Shown here: positions 5,572-8,247 of the stretch, one piece after another
Position numbering within the stretch: position 1 is the stretch's first letter
Layout of the letters: every line of letters begins with the position of its first letter
NCBI GenBank assembly: GCA_964467935.1
Contig: CAYYKK010000329.1
Span: 1-8,247, forward strand
Direction: 5' to 3'
DNA from: CAYYKK01 sp964467935
GTDB taxonomy: Bacteria > Myxococcota_A > Polyangia > Polyangiales > Polyangiaceae
DNA: 8,247 nucleotides
Notes under the pieces: generated by a model
What the model was told of the DNA's origin: nothing
The model's input: only the letters and a program-made list of their open reading frames with translations
The model's database searches: none
Made by a program: the position numbers and the translations under genes

Positions 5572-7548
5572 ATGGTCGTATGGTCCTCGGGGCCTCTCTG
5601 CGCTTCGCCGCGGCCGCTCCGCGGCCTGTGGGCGCTCGCTTGCGTCGCGCTGTCGCTCTCGGCGGGGTGCGGCCGGCGTGCGACCCCCGAGCTTCTCACC
5701 CTGACGGAGGTCACGCCGAGCGAGGTCGACGTCGGAGATCGGGTCGACGTGCTCGGGCTCGAGCTGCCCTCGGGGGAGGTGCACGAGGCGCGCGTCACGT
5801 TCCGCGGCACGCTCGCGAGGCCCGGCCGCGCGCCGCTCGCCGACCAGGTGATCGAGATCGACGGCGCGCAGGTGAGCCCCGATCGCGTGAGCTTCGTCCT
5901 CGGCGACTCGCTCGCCGAGCGCTTCACCGGCAAGGGGGCCGACGCGGTCCACACGACGTTCCACGGCACCATCGAGGTGGCGCTGCCGAGCGTCGCGTCG
6001 GCGACGCCCGTCGTCGGATCGCTCAAGGGAGAGACGACGATGGACTTCGTGCCGCACACGCCCCGGCGCTCGGTCGAAGAAGATCGCCAGCGCGAGTCAT
6101 CCGCGGCGCTCGACTTCCTCGGCGTCGAGCTCGGCGCGAGCGAGCCGGGCAGGGGCGTCGTCGTCGTGGCGGTGCGCGAGGGGAGCCCCGCCGCGCGCGC
6201 GGGGATCACGGAGCAAGATCGCATCGTCGGCTTCGAGGGTGTGCACGTGCTCGGCCCCGGGGACGTCGTCCCGAGCGGCGTGGAGCGGGCGCCGATCGTG
6301 GAGATCGCGCGCGGTGACGAGCGGCTCGATCGCACAGTCGACATCGAAGGTTATCGGAGCGACGCGACGCGCGATCTGCTCGGAGCGGTCGTCGTCCTCG
6401 GGACGCTCGCCGTCGTGCTCTTGCTGCTCGGGACCTCGCCCGCGCGCCTGCTCGCGTGGCTCGAGCGCAGGCTCGAGCGTGGGCTCTCGCGACATCGACG
6501 CGACGGGGGGAGCCTGCCGTCGCGGCTCGGTGCCTTCGTCCGCTCGGTCGTCGGTGGGAGAAGCGAGAGCGCCGGTACCCTCACGACGCTCGCGCCGTGG
6601 ATCGTGTTCGTCGGCGTCTCGGTCACGTTCGCGCTCATTCCGATCGTCGAGCTGCGGCACCGCGCGGAGCTCGACGTCGGCATCCTCTACCTCCTCTCGC
6701 TGACGTCGCTCGTCACCGTCGCGCTCGTGACGGGCGGGTGGGATGCGGAGCGCGCGTGGTCGCCGCTGACGGGGCTCAGGGCGGCGCTGCGCGTCCTCGC
6801 TTGCGAGCTGCCCGCCGCGCTCTCGATCGCGGCCGTGGTCTTGGTGACCGGCTCGCTGCGCTTGCGCGACATCACGCTCGCCCAGGTGGGCACCGGCGGC
6901 GGTCTCGCCGAGTGCGGCAGCTGGCCGTGGACGTGGCTTTCGGTGAAGACGCCGCAGCTCTTCCTGCTCTTCGCGCTCTTCTTCGCGACGGTGCTCGTCG
7001 AGGGGCGGGGCAGCCCCTCGCGCGCCCCCGGCTCGCTCGCCGCGCCAGCCGAGCTCTCGGCGATCGACTCGCCGCGTGTCGCCGCGATCGTCTCGTTCCG
7101 ACGCGCGGCGTTCTTCTTCGCCGAGTGGTCGAACGTGTTTCTGATGTGCGGCGTGGCGAGCGCGCTCTTCCTCGGCGGCTGGTACGTGCCCGGCGTGTCT
7201 GCGCAGGAGCACGAAGTGAGCGGCTCGCTTCAGGTGCTCGGGACGTTGCTCTTCCTCGCCAAGAGCTGGGCGCTCGTCGGCCTCGTGGTCGCCGTGCGCG
7301 CCGCGCTCCCGAAGATCCGCGCCGAGGTCGTGATCTCGCTCGCCGCGCGGTACGTGCTGCCGTTCGCGGCGACCTGCCTCGCGCTCACGGCGGTCGAAGC
7401 GCTCTATCCTCCGGTGCCCACGGTCGAGCTCATGGTCAGCCTCGTGACGCTGGCCGCCACGGTGACGCTCGCCGGCCTCTTCGCCCTCAGCCTTCGGCGG
7501 GGCGTGCAGGCGGGACGTGCCAAGGCGAGCGTCAACGCGTTTCTGTGA
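5572..7548 (+). CDS. Lipoprotein-PDZ-NuoH fusion: complex I subunit H-like membrane protein with a periplasmic PDZ domain
   Basis: NuoH is the membrane subunit of complex I that forms part of the quinone chamber. Order of parts in the 658 residues: a signal with a lipobox-like LSAGC (C33); a beta-rich segment, about 40-160, of possible IPT/TIG type; a PDZ domain, about 178-262 (FLGVELG, VVAVREGSPAARAGITEQDRIVG); then about nine membrane helices (268-287, 341-359, 367-388, 404-427, 460-477, 511-535, 555-577, 587-611, 618-641). The membrane half follows NuoH: WLERRLERG after the first helix (NuoH: YLERKVLGR), ILYLLSLTSL, LRAALRVLACELP (NuoH: LRAAAQxxSYEV), FFFAEWSNVFLM with ALFLGGW, and FLAKSWALVGLVVAVRAALPKIR (NuoH: RATLPRxRYDQ). 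The NuoH quinone-site motifs GPNxxGxxQPxxD and PFDLPEAE are not recognisable. The Arg-rich stretch after helix 1 should be cytoplasmic, placing the PDZ domain in the periplasm. The start has AAAGGG 5 bases upstream. Its actual role is unknown. Confidence 0.82.
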   Translation: MVVWSSGPLCASPRPLRGLWALACVALSLSAGCGRRATPELLTLTEVTPSEVDVGDRVDVLGLELPSGEVHEARVTFRGTLARPGRAPLADQVIEIDGAQVSPDRVSFVLGDSLAERFTGKGADAVHTTFHGTIEVALPSVASATPVVGSLKGETTMDFVPHTPRRSVEEDRQRESSAALDFLGVELGASEPGRGVVVVAVREGSPAARAGITEQDRIVGFEGVHVLGPGDVVPSGVERAPIVEIARGDERLDRTVDIEGYRSDATRDLLGAVVVLGTLAVVLLLLGTSPARLLAWLERRLERGLSRHRRDGGSLPSRLGAFVRSVVGGRSESAGTLTTLAPWIVFVGVSVTFALIPIVELRHRAELDVGILYLLSLTSLVTVALVTGGWDAERAWSPLTGLRAALRVLACELPAALSIAAVVLVTGSLRLRDITLAQVGTGGGLAECGSWPWTWLSVKTPQLFLLFALFFATVLVEGRGSPSRAPGSLAAPAELSAIDSPRVAAIVSFRRAAFFFAEWSNVFLMCGVASALFLGGWYVPGVSAQEHEVSGSLQVLGTLLFLAKSWALVGLVVAVRAALPKIRAEVVISLAARYVLPFAATCLALTAVEALYPPVPTVELMVSLVTLAATVTLAGLFALSLRRGVQAGRAKASVNAFL

Positions 7549-7584
7549 CCGCCATGCGAAGAGCCCTTCCGCCCTCCCCCGTCG

Positions 7585-7602
7585 CCGCCTACCCTGGGGC
7601 GG
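7585..7602 (+). other. Short hairpin before the zinc-ribbon gene
   Basis: CCGCC (7585-7589) and GGCGG (7598-7602) can form a 5-bp stem with an 8-base loop, followed by TTT. It lies in the 60 bases between the PDZ-NuoH gene and the next start. The GGGG at 7596-7599, the only ribosome-binding-site-like run, is part of it. It could be a weak terminator, a translation-masking hairpin or chance in GC-rich DNA. Confidence 0.2.
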
Positions 7603-7608
7603 TTTGAG

Positions 7609-8247
7609 ATGACGAGCATCGAAGGTCACTGCACGAGCTGTGGCGTACCCCTCACCGGGCCCTCCTGCGCCGTGTGCGGCGGCAGCCAAGAGGCGTTTCC
7701 TCTCGCCGACGGAGACGGAAACCTCCCTCGCTTCGGGACCGAAGCGGGCAAGCCCGAGCTCGAGTGGGCGCACGAGGCGTGGTCGAGGGGCGAGCACGGG
7801 CGCGTCGTCTCGCACTGCCTCGCCGCGCTCGGGGCGCAGGGCATCAAGAACATCGCGCTGCCCGAGGGGCCCGCTTTCGTCGCCGTGATCGGCGGGCTCT
7901 CCGCGATCATCCGCGTGCGGCCGCGCCAGGATCAGATCGTGCTCGAGACCCCGGTCGCGCGGCTCCCCGAGACGCAGTACGTCGGCGCGATGCGGCTCGC
8001 GCTCGAGCTGTCGGGCGGCACCCGATCGGCGGCGCGCTACGCCGTGCGCGCCGACACGCTGATCCTGCGGATCGTCGGGCGGCTCGACGTCATGACGCCG
8101 CACGCGATCCAGGCGGCGCTCGAGTCCATCATCGCGCAGGCGGCGGACGACGCGCGCGTGATGTCGACGAGCGTGCACGCGCGCGTGCTGACGACCGAAG
8201 AGCACGTCGACATGGACCTCGACAAGCTCCCCGAGGCGCCCCTGCTC
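7609..8247 (+). CDS. Zinc-ribbon protein with a possible YbjN/secretion-chaperone-like domain (3' truncated)
   Basis: An open frame runs from ATG 7609 to the right edge without a stop: 213 residues, incomplete. The start is followed by a four-cysteine zinc ribbon, C8-x2-C11-x8-C20-x2-C23 (CTSCGVPLTGPSCAVC). Next come an acidic linker and an alpha/beta region. The part from about residue 120 (ETQYVGAMRLALEL, ARYAVRADTLILRIVGRL, then a helix LDVMTPHAIQAALESIIAQA) has the strand-strand-helix rhythm of YbjN and type III secretion chaperone-like folds. That comparison is by eye only and I do not claim a function. There is no signal peptide or membrane segment, so it is probably cytoplasmic. Codon use is strongly G/C at third positions, as in true neighbours. 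It begins 60 bases after the PDZ-NuoH gene on the same strand, so the two may form an operon. GGGG at 7596-7599, 9 bases upstream, is the only candidate ribosome binding site. Confidence 0.78.
   Translation, partial: MTSIEGHCTSCGVPLTGPSCAVCGGSQEAFPLADGDGNLPRFGTEAGKPELEWAHEAWSRGEHGRVVSHCLAALGAQGIKNIALPEGPAFVAVIGGLSAIIRVRPRQDQIVLETPVARLPETQYVGAMRLALELSGGTRSAARYAVRADTLILRIVGRLDVMTPHAIQAALESIIAQAADDARVMSTSVHARVLTTEEHVDMDLDKLPEAPLL

Noticed and set aside
5572..6370. Possibility that the PDZ part and the NuoH-like part are two genes joined by a missed stop or frameshift
   Set aside because: The frame is continuous with steady codon bias. No ribosome binding site plus start stands out before the first membrane helix, and the predicted topology of both parts agrees. 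Kept as a point to verify, not as the annotation.
6097..8205. A 702-codon open frame on the minus strand, opposite the PDZ-NuoH and zinc-ribbon genes
   Set aside because: The translation is a monotonous Arg/Glu/His/Asp-rich string with no domain. It is the expected antisense shadow of two GC-rich genes with recognisable products.

Overview
The window is a GC-rich, tightly packed piece of bacterial chromosome. The strong third-position G/C bias, the gene content (an ECF sigma factor with a zinc-binding anti-sigma factor, a PhaR-type regulator, a periplasmic methionine-sulfoxide repair pair) and the protein style suggest a Gram-negative in or near the Myxococcota (former Deltaproteobacteria). 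That placement is an inference from general features, not from a marker gene. I saw no rRNA, tRNA, CRISPR array, transposase or phage gene.

Layout. (1) 2-367, plus strand: the C-terminal end of a gamma-glutamyltranspeptidase-family protein. (2) 403-2033, plus strand: msrP and msrQ, the molybdenum catalytic subunit and heme membrane subunit that repair oxidised methionines in the periplasm. They overlap by 4 bases, apparently through a rare CTG start. (3) 2061-2642, minus strand: an iron-type superoxide dismutase, convergent with msrPQ. (4) 2643-2853: a 211-bp intergenic region with a compact array of TTGGAG/CTCCAA repeats, including a perfect 16-bp palindrome, followed by a possible terminator. 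(5) 2854-4676, minus strand: a SigR-like ECF sigma factor and a membrane-anchored zinc-binding anti-sigma factor, overlapping by ATGA. A GGAAT-N17-GTT sequence just before the sigma gene looks like an autoregulated ECF promoter. (6) 4732-5454, minus strand: a regulator with the PhaR/PHB accumulation DNA-binding domain. (7) 5455-5571: a short divergent promoter region. (8) 5572-7548, plus strand: a 658-residue protein joining a lipoprotein-type signal, a beta-rich periplasmic segment, a PDZ domain and a complete NuoH-like (complex I subunit H) membrane domain. (9) 7609 to the right edge, plus strand: the start of a protein with an N-terminal four-cysteine zinc ribbon, which runs out of the window.

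How the genes fit together. msrPQ, the superoxide dismutase and the sigma/anti-sigma pair share a redox-stress theme. The sigma factor resembles the SigR type, and the anti-sigma factor carries a Cys/His set at almost the same positions as the thiol-redox sensor RsrA. A local oxidative-stress cluster is therefore plausible but unproven. The most unusual gene is the PDZ-NuoH fusion. Its membrane half follows NuoH along its length, but several motifs of the quinone chamber appear to be lost. Its predicted topology puts the PDZ domain in the periplasm, which agrees with the known orientation of NuoH.
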